This document shows positions 47,093 to 56,156 of a stretch of DNA of 64,000 nucleotides, one piece after another (the first letter of the stretch is position 1; each line of letters starts with the position of its first letter). The notes beneath the pieces were generated by a model, which was not told the origin of the DNA, ran no database searches, and saw only the letters and a program-made list of their open reading frames with translations. Both the position numbers and the translations under genes were made by a program. The stretch is from Actinomadura litoris (GTDB lineage: Bacteria > Actinomycetota > Actinomycetes > Streptosporangiales > Streptosporangiaceae). Where the stretch lies: contig NZ_WOFH01000015.1 in assembly GCF_009733595.1 (NCBI RefSeq), positions 175,746-239,745 of the forward strand, read 5' to 3'.

Positions 47093-47269
47093 CCCGACCT
47101 GCCGGGCAGGGCCGCGAAGACCGTCCGCGCCGGCACGAGAACTCCCTCACCGGATCGAGCGCCCGTGAGGCCGGTCCGGCCATGCGTCCAGCCGCGCAGG
47201 AAACGCAGATCAGCGGCCCGGCGGAAGCGACCTGGCCTGCTCCATCGACCATCTGAAAGGAACGTGCCC

Positions 47270-47842
47270 GTGCTACCGACGACCCTTATCGTCGGGTCGC
47301 TCGCGATGCTGCTCGCCCTCACCGGGTGCGCCGTCACCGGCCCGGCACCCGCGGCTTCCGGACCGGACGCTTCGGCATCCACGCCGCTGGCCTCCTCGCC
47401 CGCGACCGCCGGCATGACGGACACCCCGAACGCCACCCCGGCCCGTGCGTCTTCGGCCACCGCCTCCCTCCCGCGCCAGGTCGAAGGCAGCATCGTGCGC
47501 TTCACCGCGCGCGGCGTCTCCGTCGACGTGGTCATCGGCGCCGACAGCGCCACCACCCGGGACTTCCTCTCGATGCTCCCGCTGACCCTCACCTTGGAGG
47601 AGTTCAGCGGCCGCGAGAAGATCGGCTACCTCCCGCGCAAGCTGGATACGGCCGGCTCACCCGGATCAGACCCCGAGGACGGCGACCTCATCTACTTCGT
47701 GCCCTGGCGCACCCTCGGCTTCTACTACAACACCGCCGGCATCGGCCACTCCGACCAAGTGATCCACCTTGGCACCTACAAAGCCACCGCCGAACTGCTC
47801 GAAAAGCTTCAGGGCGGCGACGTGACCGTCACCTGGCCGGGT
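47270..47842 (+). CDS. Cyclophilin-like-fold lipoprotein, native stop lost
   Basis: The GTG at 47270 has AAAGG 9 nt upstream. A lipoprotein signal follows, with lipobox LTGC (Cys near residue 23), a Ser/Thr/Pro-rich linker, and a ~115-residue cyclophilin-like domain (IVRFTARGVSVDVVIG, TTRDFLSMLPLTLTLEEFSG, EKIGYLPRKLD, GDLIYFVPWRTLGFYYN, VIHLGTY). Family members are small extracytoplasmic or cytosolic proteins of unknown role. The domain looks complete at ~47840, but no stop follows. The frame continues into a dioxygenase remnant and ends at 48877, so the stop was probably lost in the rearrangement. Confidence 0.65.
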
Positions 47843-47905
47843 GAAGCCCGGTCTCGCGACCCATGCCTGGTTCCAATCAAAGAGCTGGGTCAGTTCAGAT
47901 CTTCA

Positions 47906-48621
47906 GTGATCGTCCAGTTGCGGAGCACAAACCCCGAGGTGCACAGCCTGAAGGATCTGATTGGCGATCTCGCTCGCATGCACCGGACCACCAGCGGCGG
48001 CGACCGCGGCGTCGAGCCTGAGCAGATCCAAGCCGACCTGGCTGCGCTGGAACGTGACGGCTACGTCGTCCTGGCCGACCGGCTCAGCCGCGATGAATTC
48101 GACAGTCTTCGCGCCGAACTCATCACGCTGCTTGGCCAGACAGGACGCAACGCCTTCGAGGGCCACCGCGCCCAGCGGATCCACAGCGTGCTCAACAAGA
48201 CCCGTTGTGTTCAACCCGGCGAGGATGCCCAGCTGCTGCACCCCGACGATGGCTTCTATCCGGTTCCCCGCCCCCGACCGGAGCTGTCGGTGGCCACCAT
48301 TTGGGCAATCGACGACTTCACCGAGGCCAACGGCGCAACCGTTCTCATCCCCGGGAGTCATCGCTGGCCGGACGGCAGGACCCCGACCGGCGCGGACTCC
48401 CGCCTGGCCGCCGCAATGCCCGCTGGCTCTTGCGCCTGTTCGTCGGCACCCTCTGGCACGGCGGCGGCGCCAACCACAGTGCCACACCACGCCTTGCCGC
48501 CACCGCCCAGTACTGTCAGCCCTGGCTGCGGGCCCAGGAGGCGTTCACCCTCTCCACCAGCCACGACGCCGCCGGCGTGGTCAACGGCATGCACCCCGAA
48601 CGCCTCATGGACCGCCGCTGA
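47906..48621 (+). pseudogene. Phytanoyl-CoA dioxygenase (PhyH) remnant
   Basis: LAALERDGYVVLADRLSRDE and RNAFEGHRAQRIHSVLNKTR are PhyH N-terminal parts. A deletion then joins QPGEDAQLLHPDDGFYPVPR (His-x-Asp iron ligands) and EANGATVLIPGSHRWPDGR. After a frameshift near 48420, GTLWHGGGANHSATPRLAAT and MHPERLMD follow. The 2-oxoglutarate/Fe(II) fold is no longer intact. Confidence 0.75.
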
Positions 48622-48824
48622 CCTCCTGCTCGGACCGGGACTGGCGCCGACGACGTCGCAGTGGCCGGGGATCATCGCGCGGGTTCTCGGCGGTCAGCGG
48701 CCGCATCGCCTCGATCCAACGGAGGGACCCCGGTTCCGGTATCGGATTCCGTATCGACTCAGGTCACGACGAGCACGGCTTACGTTATATGAGCCGTGCA
48801 GCCCGTCCTCGGCCCCCAGAAGGT

Positions 48825-49910
48825 CTACCTCTCTGCGAGGCTACTCAGCGTCGTTCGTACGTCGTCCTCGTTGTTGAAGTAGTGGAAACCGAAACGCACG
48901 CGGTCGCCGAGCGCGGTCGCTCGCACGCCTTGTTCGCGCAGCCGCGCGGACAGGCGGTCAGCGTGGTCGGTGTGCAGCACGACGATCTGCGAGAGCGGGC
49001 CGCTCACCACGCGCCGGTAGCCGATGCCTGCCGCCTGCGCGGTGAGCTGCCCGGCGAGGTCGAGGCAGTGCCGCTCGACGCGGTCGGCGTCCAGCGAGCC
49101 GAGCAGGCGCAGCGCCGCGCAGGCGCCGAGCCAGGAGAACCAGGCGGGGAACGTGTCGCACCGGCCGGCGTCGTCGGCCAGCCGCATGGGGCCGCCGAAG
49201 TAGCCGTGCGGCGGGCTGGTGGACTTCCAGCTCGGCGCGAGCGCCGTCAGCTCGCCGAGCCGGTCCGGCCTGGTGACGAGCCAGGCCGCGCCACGCGGGC
49301 ACAGCCTCCATTTGTAGCCGTGCACGGCCAGGTGATCTGGACGCACGGCCGCCGGGTCGAAGCGCAGCGCGCCCAGCGACTGCGTCAGGTTGACGAACAG
49401 TCGCGCGCCCACCCGGTCGGTCGCCTCCCGCAGGGCGGCCAGGTCGAGCCGCTGCCCTTCCCTGCTGGTCACCTCGCTGACCGCGAGGAGCACGGTGTCG
49501 TGGTCCAGCGCAGCGATCAGGTCCTCCACCCGGGTCGCGCCGTCGCGGGCCCGGACGGCAACCACGTCATGCTGTGCCAGCCACGGGAACAGGTTGCTGC
49601 GGAACTCCTCGGCCGCCACCACGACCCGGCCGCGCGGCAGGGAGCCCGCGACCGTGGCGGCGGCCTCGGCGAGCGAGCCGAGCGTCGAGATCGTGGCGGG
49701 GTCGGCCCCGACCAGCTGGGCGAACAGGGTGCGGGCCTCGCCCGCCGCCGCGTCCCATGCCGGCCAATCGAGCTCGCCGCTGGACCACGCGGACACGGCC
49801 TCGTGCAGGACATCGGTCACCGGTCGTGCGCCGGGCGGCACACCCGGCGTGTCCAGCCAGACCGTTGACCGCAGTGCGGGGAAGAGGCCGCGGAAGTCCT
49901 CCGGGCTCAT
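48825..49910 (-). CDS. Class V aminotransferase (PLP)
   Basis: A 361-residue fold-type I PLP enzyme of the class V (NifS/kynureninase/IPN-epimerase-like) group. Seen are FPALRSTVWLDTPGVPPGAR at the N-terminus, the cofactor-binding SLAEAAATVAGSLPRGRVVV region, the Asp/Gln-type VNLTQSLGALRFDP strand, and the PLP lysine in HGYKWRLCPRG near residue 199. It ends with the class-typical VRFGFHYFNNEDDV. The length is normal. It is co-translated with the RidA gene (4-nt ATGA overlap), which suggests an enamine/imine intermediate. It lacks the NifS Cys loop, so it is more likely a transaminase or lyase than a desulfurase. The substrate is unknown. Confidence 0.85.
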   Translation of the reverse strand: MSPEDFRGLFPALRSTVWLDTPGVPPGARPVTDVLHEAVSAWSSGELDWPAWDAAAGEARTLFAQLVGADPATISTLGSLAEAAATVAGSLPRGRVVVAAEEFRSNLFPWLAQHDVVAVRARDGATRVEDLIAALDHDTVLLAVSEVTSREGQRLDLAALREATDRVGARLFVNLTQSLGALRFDPAAVRPDHLAVHGYKWRLCPRGAAWLVTRPDRLGELTALAPSWKSTSPPHGYFGGPMRLADDAGRCDTFPAWFSWLGACAALRLLGSLDADRVERHCLDLAGQLTAQAAGIGYRRVVSGPLSQIVVLHTDHADRLSARLREQGVRATALGDRVRFGFHYFNNEDDVRTTLSSLAER

Positions 49911-50317
49911 CGGCGCGGCAGGGCGGCCACGCCCTCGATCTCGACGGTCAGCTCCGGGGCGGCCAGGGCCGTGACCACGGCAAGCGAATGGGCGGGCCAG
50001 TCGCCGTCGGGGTACCACTTCGCGAACGTCTCCGCCCGCGCCGCGCGGCAGCCTTGGATGTGTTCGGCGCCCGCGACCAGGGTGAACAGCTTCACCAAGT
50101 CGTGTGGCCCAGCCCCGAGCGAGTCGAGCAGCCGCTCGATGTTGGCGAAGATCTGCCGCGTCTGCGTTTCGGCGTCGGGGCCCGCGAGCGTGCCGTCCGG
50201 CAGCGCGCCGACCTGGCCGGAGATCATCACCAGCTCGTGGCCGGCCGGCACGGAGGCGAGGTGGCTGTACTGGCCGATCGGCGGGGCCAGCGTGCCGGGA
50301 TTCCAGCGGCGGATCAT
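49907..50317 (-). CDS. RidA-family enamine/imine deaminase
   Basis: A 136-residue RidA/YjgF-type protein. Conserved are RWNPGTLAPPIGQYSHL, ISGQVGALPDGTL, ETQTRQIFANIERLLDSLGA and the final PELTVEIEGVAAL (the Arg usual before the C-terminal strand is not obvious). RidA hydrolyses reactive enamines released by PLP enzymes. The adjacent class V aminotransferase gene is directly downstream with a 4-nt overlap. The ATG at 50317 is preceded by GAGGAGGAGC. The promoter region is shared with the divergent peptidase gene. Confidence 0.88.
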   Translation of the reverse strand: MIRRWNPGTLAPPIGQYSHLASVPAGHELVMISGQVGALPDGTLAGPDAETQTRQIFANIERLLDSLGAGPHDLVKLFTLVAGAEHIQGCRAARAETFAKWYPDGDWPAHSLAVVTALAAPELTVEIEGVAALPRR

Positions 50318-50398
50318 CGGTGAGCTCCTCCTCGGAGATCGGTTCTGAGGTGTGAGCACGCTAGGCAAGTGTGACCTGGCCTTTCACGTGTCCGCATA

Positions 50399-50409
50399 CT
50401 GAATTTCAG
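50399..50409 (+). promoter_or_regulatory. 11-bp palindrome in the divergent promoter, IclR site candidate
   Basis: CTGAATTTCAG is a perfect palindrome in the 171-bp gap between RidA and the M20 peptidase gene. It is AT-rich against a GC-rich background. IclR regulators bind short palindromes of this kind, and an iclR-type gene lies in the cluster. Confidence 0.5.
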
Positions 50410-50488
50410 ATAGTCGAGAAACGGGTTCATTCTGATGCGGTGCAGCGAGGCGACAGCGCACAGTGAACGGCCAAAGGGAGGTGACCGG

Positions 50489-51769
50489 ATGCCACCGCAA
50501 CCGAGTGACGCCGAGGTGTTGGCCCAGGTGGAGGCGCTGGCCGAGGACATGCTGGAGCTGCTGTCCGCGAGCGTCCGCCAGGCCGGCGAGAGCGGCTGGG
50601 AGGACCGGGGGACCGGCCTGTACGCGGAGTGGTTCGCACGCCGGGGCTGGCCGGTTGTCCGGCAGCCGATCGTAGCGACCGGGCTGGCGGACGGCGAACC
50701 GCGGGCCGAGTGGAGGGAGAACCTCATCGCCTGGTTCCGCGGACGCCGCGGGCGGCCCTGCATGGTCGTCAACGGCCACCTCGACGTTGTGCCCGCGGGT
50801 GATGAGCAGGCGTGGACGCATCCGCCGTACGCCGGGGTTCGTGCCGGCGGCCGGGTGTACGGACGGGGCTCGGTGGACATGAAGGGCGGCATCGCAGCCG
50901 GCCTGTACGCGCTTGCCGCGTTGGAGGACCTCGGCGTCGAGCCGGACATCGACGTGGCCGTCGAGCTTGTCGTCGCCGAGGAGACGACCGGCGTGGGCAC
51001 CCGGGCGGCGGCCTTGGAGGTCCCGGATCCGGTCGCAGCCCTGATCCTGGAACCGACCGGCGGCGCGATCGTGCCGATCAGCACGAGCCTGCAGTTCTTC
51101 ACCGTGGACGTCACCGGGCGCTCTGCGCACACCTCGGCGCCGTGGCGCGGGGTGGACGCCTTCGAACGGCTGATCTGGGTGCGTGAGGCCCTGGTCGAGC
51201 TCGGCCGCAAGCGGGGTGAGGGTTACCGGCATCCGCTGTTCGCGGACGTGCCGACCGCGATCCCCTTCGCCATCGGCACCGCGAGTGCGGGGAACTGGCG
51301 GGCGGCGGTCCCCGATCATGCCACGATGTCCGGCCGGATCGGGGTCGCGCCGGGCGAGTCGGTGGAGGCGGTGCGCGGCGAGTTCCAGCGCGTCCTCGAC
51401 CAGGTGGCCGCCACCGACGACTGGCTGCGTGCGCACCCGCCGATCGTGCGCTGGGACGGCGAGGGCAGGACCGGGTGGGAGACGCCCGTCGAGCACGAGT
51501 TGATCGTTGCGCTCCGCAACGCGCAGCGCACGTGCATGGGCGCCGAGCGGCTGACCGGGTTCACCGCCGGCTCCGACGCCGCCTTCTTCGGCGCGGCCGG
51601 GGTGCCGACGGCCGTGTTCGGGCCCGGCGAGGTGGTCAGGGCGCACAGCCCGGACGAGTTCGTCGAGGAGGACGCGGTGGTGCAGGCCGCGGGAGTGCTC
51701 GCCCTCGCCCTGCGAGATCTGACCGGGCGAGACCTGACCGGGCGAGACCTGCCGGGGAGGCGGGCATGA
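50489..51769 (+). CDS. M20-family peptidase/deacylase
   Basis: A 426-residue di-zinc hydrolase of the ArgE/DapE/ACY1 group. The metal motif NGHLDVVPAGD is near residue 95, GRGSVDMKGGIAAG near 128, and the catalytic VVAEETTGVG near 162. The dimerisation (lid) domain carries SAHTSAPWRGVDAFE, and the final His ligand lies in GEVVRAHSPDEFVEEDAVVQ. These enzymes remove acyl groups from amino acids or cleave dipeptides. GGGAGGTGACC precedes the ATG. The stop overlaps the IclR start (ATGA). In context it probably frees an amino compound for the adjacent aminotransferase. The 3' end has a 15-bp repeat encoding LTGRD. Confidence 0.9.
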   Translation: MPPQPSDAEVLAQVEALAEDMLELLSASVRQAGESGWEDRGTGLYAEWFARRGWPVVRQPIVATGLADGEPRAEWRENLIAWFRGRRGRPCMVVNGHLDVVPAGDEQAWTHPPYAGVRAGGRVYGRGSVDMKGGIAAGLYALAALEDLGVEPDIDVAVELVVAEETTGVGTRAAALEVPDPVAALILEPTGGAIVPISTSLQFFTVDVTGRSAHTSAPWRGVDAFERLIWVREALVELGRKRGEGYRHPLFADVPTAIPFAIGTASAGNWRAAVPDHATMSGRIGVAPGESVEAVRGEFQRVLDQVAATDDWLRAHPPIVRWDGEGRTGWETPVEHELIVALRNAQRTCMGAERLTGFTAGSDAAFFGAAGVPTAVFGPGEVVRAHSPDEFVEEDAVVQAAGVLALALRDLTGRDLTGRDLPGRRA

Positions 51770-52584
51770 GCGAGAAGACCGTCCTGCACACGCTGGAGCG
51801 CGGCCTGCAGGTCCTGGAGGCCGTGGCCGTCGCCGACGGCGCTGCCACCGCGAAGGTACTCAGCCGCCAGCTCGGCATCAAACTCGGCACCTGCTACCAC
51901 CTGCTGCGCACCCTGCTGGCCAGCGGTTACGTGGTGCGCCTGCCCGGCGGCCGCTACGACGTCGGCCACCGCGCGGCGTCGCTGAACAGGCACCTCCAGC
52001 GCAGGTCGGGCCCGTCACCGGAGCTAACGGTGATCCTGACCCGGTTGCACAACAGGACACACGAGACGTCCTACATCTCCGGCTGGTACCACGGGACGCT
52101 GACGCTGCAGCACTACATCTCCGGGCTGCACACGGTCAGCGTCGGCAATCTCGACGTGGGCTACACCGGCCACATGCACGCCCGCGCCTCCTGCAAGGCG
52201 GTGCTCGCCTTCCTGCCGGAGGAGCAGGTGGCGGCGATGTTCAAGGGAGTGGAGCTCGCGGCGGTCACCCCGCACACGATCGTCGACTACGACCACCTCA
52301 CCGTCGAGCTGGCCCGGGCGCGCAGGCAGGGCTACGCAGTGGACCGCGAGGAGTTCAGCGAGGGCGTGTGCTGCGTGTCCGCGCCTTTCTTCGACGAGAC
52401 GGGCTCGCCGACGGGCGCGTTCACGGTGTCCGTCCCAACTGCCCGGTTCCACGTGCGGCAGGTCACGCTGACCATGGCGGTCCGCGAGGCGGCCTCGATG
52501 GCGACCGGTTTCCTGCGCGCCGGGCACCTGGCCGTGCTTCCCGCCGAGCGGGGCAAGTCGCCCGGCCACCGGGACGCGTCATGA
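51766..52584 (+). CDS. IclR-family regulator
   Basis: A 272-residue IclR protein. The winged HTH covers residues ~8-68 (LERGLQVLEAVAVADGAATA, LSRQLGIKLGTCYHLLRTLL, with SGYVVRLPGGRYDVG as wing). The effector domain covers ~85-255 (MHARASCKAVLAFLPEEQV, then GYAVDREEFSEGVCCVSAPF, the usual acid-binding segment). It is translated with the peptidase gene by an ATGA overlap and is followed, 63 nt later, by the dehydrogenase genes. It probably controls the whole divergent cluster from the palindrome near 50400. The ligand is likely a small carboxylate from the pathway. Confidence 0.9.
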   Translation: MSEKTVLHTLERGLQVLEAVAVADGAATAKVLSRQLGIKLGTCYHLLRTLLASGYVVRLPGGRYDVGHRAASLNRHLQRRSGPSPELTVILTRLHNRTHETSYISGWYHGTLTLQHYISGLHTVSVGNLDVGYTGHMHARASCKAVLAFLPEEQVAAMFKGVELAAVTPHTIVDYDHLTVELARARRQGYAVDREEFSEGVCCVSAPFFDETGSPTGAFTVSVPTARFHVRQVTLTMAVREAASMATGFLRAGHLAVLPAERGKSPGHRDAS

Positions 52585-52647
52585 CGTCCCGATAGCAAGC
52601 CGGCGACCAGGGATCTCGTACCGAGACAGAGGAGAGTGGGTACCCCC

Positions 52648-53604
52648 ATGCCTGAAACAGCCATGCTGCTCGACCATCTGGAGTCGATGCGGCGGATCAG
52701 GTTCTTCGAGGAAGAGGTCGCCCGCCTGCGGGCGCGAGGTGACGTCGTCGGATCCGTCCATCTGTGCAACGGGCAGGAGGCGATCTACACCGGTGCCTGC
52801 GCGGCGCTGGACCTGAGCCGCGATGCGGTCTTCCCCACCTATCGTGGGCACGGGTGGACGCTGGCCTGCGGCGTGCCACCGTACCCGCTGTTCGCCGAGC
52901 TGCTCGGCCGCCAGAGCGGGATCAACGGCGGCCGGGGCGGGTCGGCGTACCTGACGGCGCCTGAGTACGGCATGTACGGCGAGAATTCCATCGTCGGCGC
53001 GGGCGCCCCGATCGCCGCCGGTGCGGCGCTGGCCGCCGCCTACGACGGGTCGGGCAGGGTCGCGCTCGCCGCGTTCGGTGACGGCGCGATGAACCAGGGC
53101 GCGGTGCACGAGGCGATGAACTTCGCCGCCGTACGCCGCCTTCCGGTGATCTTCCTGGTGGAGAACAACCACTACTCGGAGCTGACGCCGATCGCCGACA
53201 TGGTGCGGGTGGACCGCCTGTTCAAGCGCGCGTCCGCGTACGGCATGCCGGGGGCGCGGATCGACGGCAACGACCCCGCGGCCGTCCGCGAGGCCGTCTC
53301 CAAGGCGGCCGGGCGGGCCCGTTCCGGCGAGGGACCTGTGCTGCTGGAGGCCATGACGCAGCGACTCGTCGGGCACTACATCGGCGACGCCCAGCACTAC
53401 CGCCCCGCCGGAGAGATGGAGCGGGCGCTGGCCGACGAGCCGATCATCCGGCTCTTGGCCGTCCTGCGCGCCGCGGGCGTCGACCAGGACGAACTGGACG
53501 CCGGCGCGGACCGCGTGCACGCCGAGATCGCCGAGGCCTCGAAGCGCGCGCTCGCCGACCCGCCGGCCGACCCGACCACCGTCCTGGAGCACCTGTATGC
53601 CTGA
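52648..53604 (+). CDS. 2-oxo acid dehydrogenase E1 alpha (TPP)
   Basis: A 318-residue E1 alpha subunit of the acetoin/branched-chain/pyruvate type. Landmarks are RIRFFEEEVARLRARGDVVG, LCNGQEAIYTGACAAL, TYRGHGWTLACG, GGRGGSAYL, and the TPP/Mg motif FGDGAMNQGAVHEAMNF near residue 145, with IFLVENNHYSELTP next. E1 alpha and beta together decarboxylate a 2-oxo acid and pass the acyl group to a lipoyl E2; no E2 or E3 gene is present in this window. ATG 52648 lies ~12 nt after GAGGAG; a GTG at 52636 is too close to it. The stop overlaps the E1 beta start. Confidence 0.88.
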   Translation: MPETAMLLDHLESMRRIRFFEEEVARLRARGDVVGSVHLCNGQEAIYTGACAALDLSRDAVFPTYRGHGWTLACGVPPYPLFAELLGRQSGINGGRGGSAYLTAPEYGMYGENSIVGAGAPIAAGAALAAAYDGSGRVALAAFGDGAMNQGAVHEAMNFAAVRRLPVIFLVENNHYSELTPIADMVRVDRLFKRASAYGMPGARIDGNDPAAVREAVSKAAGRARSGEGPVLLEAMTQRLVGHYIGDAQHYRPAGEMERALADEPIIRLLAVLRAAGVDQDELDAGADRVHAEIAEASKRALADPPADPTTVLEHLYA

Positions 53605-54607
53605 GCAGACCAAACGCCTCTCCTACGCCGAGGCCGTCAACGCCGCGCTCCGCCGCGCGCTGGAGGAACGGCCGGAGACCCTGCTGTTCGGCGAGGACGT
53701 GGCCGTACCCGGCGGCGTCTTCGGCGTGACCAAGGGGCTGCGCAAGCAGTTCGGCGACAGGGTGTTCGATACGCCGATCTCCGAGTCGGCCATTCTCGGT
53801 GGAGCCATCGGCGCCGCGATGTTCGGACGCCGGCCGATCGCCGAGATCATGTGGGCCGACTTCTCGCTGGTGGCCTTGGACCAATTGGTCAACCAGGCGG
53901 CCAACGCCCGCTACGTCTCGCGCGGCTTGCTGGGCGCGCCGATCACCGTACGCACCCAGCAGGGCAGCGCCCCGGGCGCTTGCGCGCAGCACTCGCAGAG
54001 CCTGGAAGCCTTCTTCGCCCACGTCCCCGGACTGCGCGTGTGCATGCCCGCCACCCACCAGGACGCCTACGACCTCCTGCTGTCGGCGATCTGGAGCGAC
54101 GACCCGGTGATCGTCATCGAGAACCGCACGCTTTACCACGCCGGCAAGCAGGACGTGCGGCTGGGCGGGGCCGTGCCGCCCGTCGGAGGCGCCGCGGTGC
54201 GCAGGCCGGGATCGGACGTCACCGTGCTGACGTGGGGAGCCGTCCAGCAGGAGGCGCTGGCCGCGGCGGAGCGCCTGTCGGTACAGGGGATCGAGACCGA
54301 GGTCCTCGACGCCCGATGGATCCGACCGCTCGACCTGGACGCCGTGCTCGGCAGCCTCGCGCGTACCGGCCGGCTGGTCGTGGTGCACGAGGCGCACACC
54401 ACCGGCGGGGTCGGCGGCGAGGTCGTCGCCGCGATCGCCGAGGCGGGGGTGCCGTTGCGGTCCGCGCCGATCCGCGTTGGCGCGCCGCCGGTACGGATCC
54501 CGGCCGCGCCGTCGCTGGCGCAGGCCGTCATCCCGGCCGCCGACGTGATCGCCGGCGCGCTGACCAGATCGGTGCATGGCACCGCCGTACCGGCCAGAAG
54601 GGAGTGA
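53597..54607 (+). CDS. 2-oxo acid dehydrogenase E1 beta
   Basis: A 336-residue E1 beta subunit. Landmarks are RLSYAEAVNAALRRALEERP, LLFGEDVAVPGGVFGVTKGL, FDTPISESAILGGAIGAAMF, EIMWADFSLVALDQLVNQAA, and APITVRTQQGSAPGACAQHS. The C-terminal domain has LDARWIRPLDLDAVL and VVVHEAHTTGGVGGEV. The start overlaps the E1 alpha gene by 8 nt, which is normal for paired subunits. The stop overlaps the GTG of the decarboxylase-like gene (GTGA). The residue pattern is closest to acetoin and other short-chain 2-oxo acid complexes, but specificity cannot be read from sequence. Confidence 0.88.
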   Translation: MPEQTKRLSYAEAVNAALRRALEERPETLLFGEDVAVPGGVFGVTKGLRKQFGDRVFDTPISESAILGGAIGAAMFGRRPIAEIMWADFSLVALDQLVNQAANARYVSRGLLGAPITVRTQQGSAPGACAQHSQSLEAFFAHVPGLRVCMPATHQDAYDLLLSAIWSDDPVIVIENRTLYHAGKQDVRLGGAVPPVGGAAVRRPGSDVTVLTWGAVQQEALAAAERLSVQGIETEVLDARWIRPLDLDAVLGSLARTGRLVVVHEAHTTGGVGGEVVAAIAEAGVPLRSAPIRVGAPPVRIPAAPSLAQAVIPAADVIAGALTRSVHGTAVPARRE

Positions 54608-55035
54608 ACGTGCTCGCCACGGACAGGACCGCGGTCTCCATGCCCGCGTTCGCGCCCCTCTACGGCCTCGGCAGCGAGACGGCGTCGCTGCGCTGGCTGA
54701 CCGTCGAGTACCGGACCCGCCCGGACGTCCTCGCGCGAGTGCTGCCACCGCCGCTGTGCCCTACCGAGGAGCCGATCGCCGCCGTCTGGGTCGCCGAGTT
54801 CGTCAGCGCAAGCTTCCACCTGCCGGACGGCGGTGTGGAACGGCGGCCACCGTACATGCAGGCCGGGGTGTGCGTGCGCTGCCGGCGCGCGGACGAGGAG
54901 GGGGGCCTACCCGCTCACGTTCTTCATCGATGGGCTCAACCACGGCGTGCTCGGCCGCGAGCTCGCTGGCCTGCCGAAGAAGCAGGCCAGGTCGGTGCGA
55001 CTGGAGCAGGACGAGACCGGCGTCTCCGGTAGCGA
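54604..55035 (+). pseudogene. Acetoacetate decarboxylase-like, frameshifted and truncated
   Basis: The GTG at 54604 overlaps the E1 beta stop. The N-terminal half reads LRWLTVEYRTRPDVLARVLP, WVAEFVSASFHLPDG and YMQAGVCVRCRRADEEG. An extra G in the six-G run at 54899-54904 shifts the frame; it continues AYPLTFFIDGLNHGVLGREL and AGLPKKQARSVRLEQDE, with the Lys pair expected at the Schiff-base site. Homology ends near 55030, where an MFS gene tail begins. About 90 C-terminal residues are missing. The family decarboxylates acetoacetate or modifies related oxo acids. Confidence 0.72.
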
Positions 55036-55310
55036 GCGCACTCGCCGTGGTCTCCGAGACCGGCTACGGAACCGCTTCCGGCCTCCTCGACACAGCTCGG
55101 GAGCTCTCCAGCCTGTTCGGCATCATCTGCGCCGGAACGGTCCTGATGGCGGAGGAGAGGTCGTCCCTGGCAGGAGGGGCGACCACCGGCGAGGCGTTCG
55201 TCAGCGTCTACAGAACGGCCCTCACGGTCGCGGTCATCACCATGGCGGCGGGCGCCGCGATCGGCGCGATCCTCCTGGCCCCTCGAACCGAGGATTCCCT
55301 GGGCCTGTGA
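55036..55310 (+). pseudogene. MFS transporter C-terminal remnant
   Basis: GTASGLLDTARELSSLFGII and ALTVAVITMAAGAAIGAILL are the last two membrane helices of a DHA2-type MFS exporter. The first ~400 residues are missing. Confidence 0.6.
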
Positions 55311-55708
55311 CCCGATCGTGGCGGCCAGTCCAGCTCCCAGAAGCGCCCTGCCGCCTGCTATCAGAACTGGCCGCGTACCACCAGGTCACAGTGGCCACTG
55401 GCAGATAACTCGCGGCTCATCGCGCGTTCCCGAGTCCCGGGCCACGAAGTCGAAGCGTCGGCAAGGAAGGCCCACCAGAGGTCATCTGTGGCCATCGGCG
55501 CTGGTGGCGGAGGTGACGTCGGGGCGGGCCGCTTGACGTAACGTCTCTTCGCGACCACGCCCAGCCCTCGCGGCGACCGCCTGACCCAGCCCATGACCTG
55601 GGGCGGCGCTCGCTGCCTTCACCGCGGCGACGCGGTTATCGGTGCGGAACAGCGCGCACGGCGCCGGATCAATCCCGGTTTGCCCGCCGTCCCTGCGACC
55701 GGAACCAC
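55311..55708 (+). other. Intergenic, nothing recognised
   Basis: 398 bases without a supported gene, repeat or promoter element. Confidence 0.5.
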
Positions 55709-56155
55709 TCACGGAACGTACCGCCGCCGCCACGTGACGTCTGGTGACACGTACCGTACCGACACCCCGTCCAGGCCGCAAACGGGAACACTCGACCGGC
55801 CACGCTTCCCGGTCGGTCCGCACCGCGCACAGAACTGCCGCTCGGCCAGGGTCTTACCGTGCGGCACCAGCCAGACGGTCTCCAGATCTACCTCGGCGAT
55901 GGTCAGCGCCGACCACACCGCCCGAACCGTCGCCGCATCCCGCCAGCGCGGGTCAGGCCGGTGGCCATGGGCGACCGGCCTGACGAAGGCCTTAGCTGTC
56001 AGCCCGCACCCGGCGCATTGCCGTGCAAGGCGCCGTGCGCGGTGCGGCCGGTCGGGCCGGGCGCAGACGATCGGGGTTCGTGGCGCGGGTGGCGGGACGG
56101 GGCTCGCGGGCATCGGGACCTCCCGGACGGGGAGGCGGGCAGGCCTGACGATCAC
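55709..56155 (-). CDS. Unknown Cys-rich protein
   Basis: A 148-residue protein with two CxxC pairs, RQCAGCGLTAKAF and RQFCARCGPTGKRG, about 65 residues apart, which suggests a zinc ribbon. The central part (RDAATVRAVWSALTIAEVDL, ETVWLVPHGKT) looks like a folded helix-strand unit. An ATG 14 residues into the frame (56113) may be the true start. It is divergent from the integrase fragment at 56157, which suggests a mobile-element accessory gene. The family is not recognised. Confidence 0.5.
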   Translation of the reverse strand: MIVRPARLPVREVPMPASPVPPPAPRTPIVCARPDRPHRARRLARQCAGCGLTAKAFVRPVAHGHRPDPRWRDAATVRAVWSALTIAEVDLETVWLVPHGKTLAERQFCARCGPTGKRGRSSVPVCGLDGVSVRYVSPDVTWRRRYVP

Positions 56156-56156
56156 G

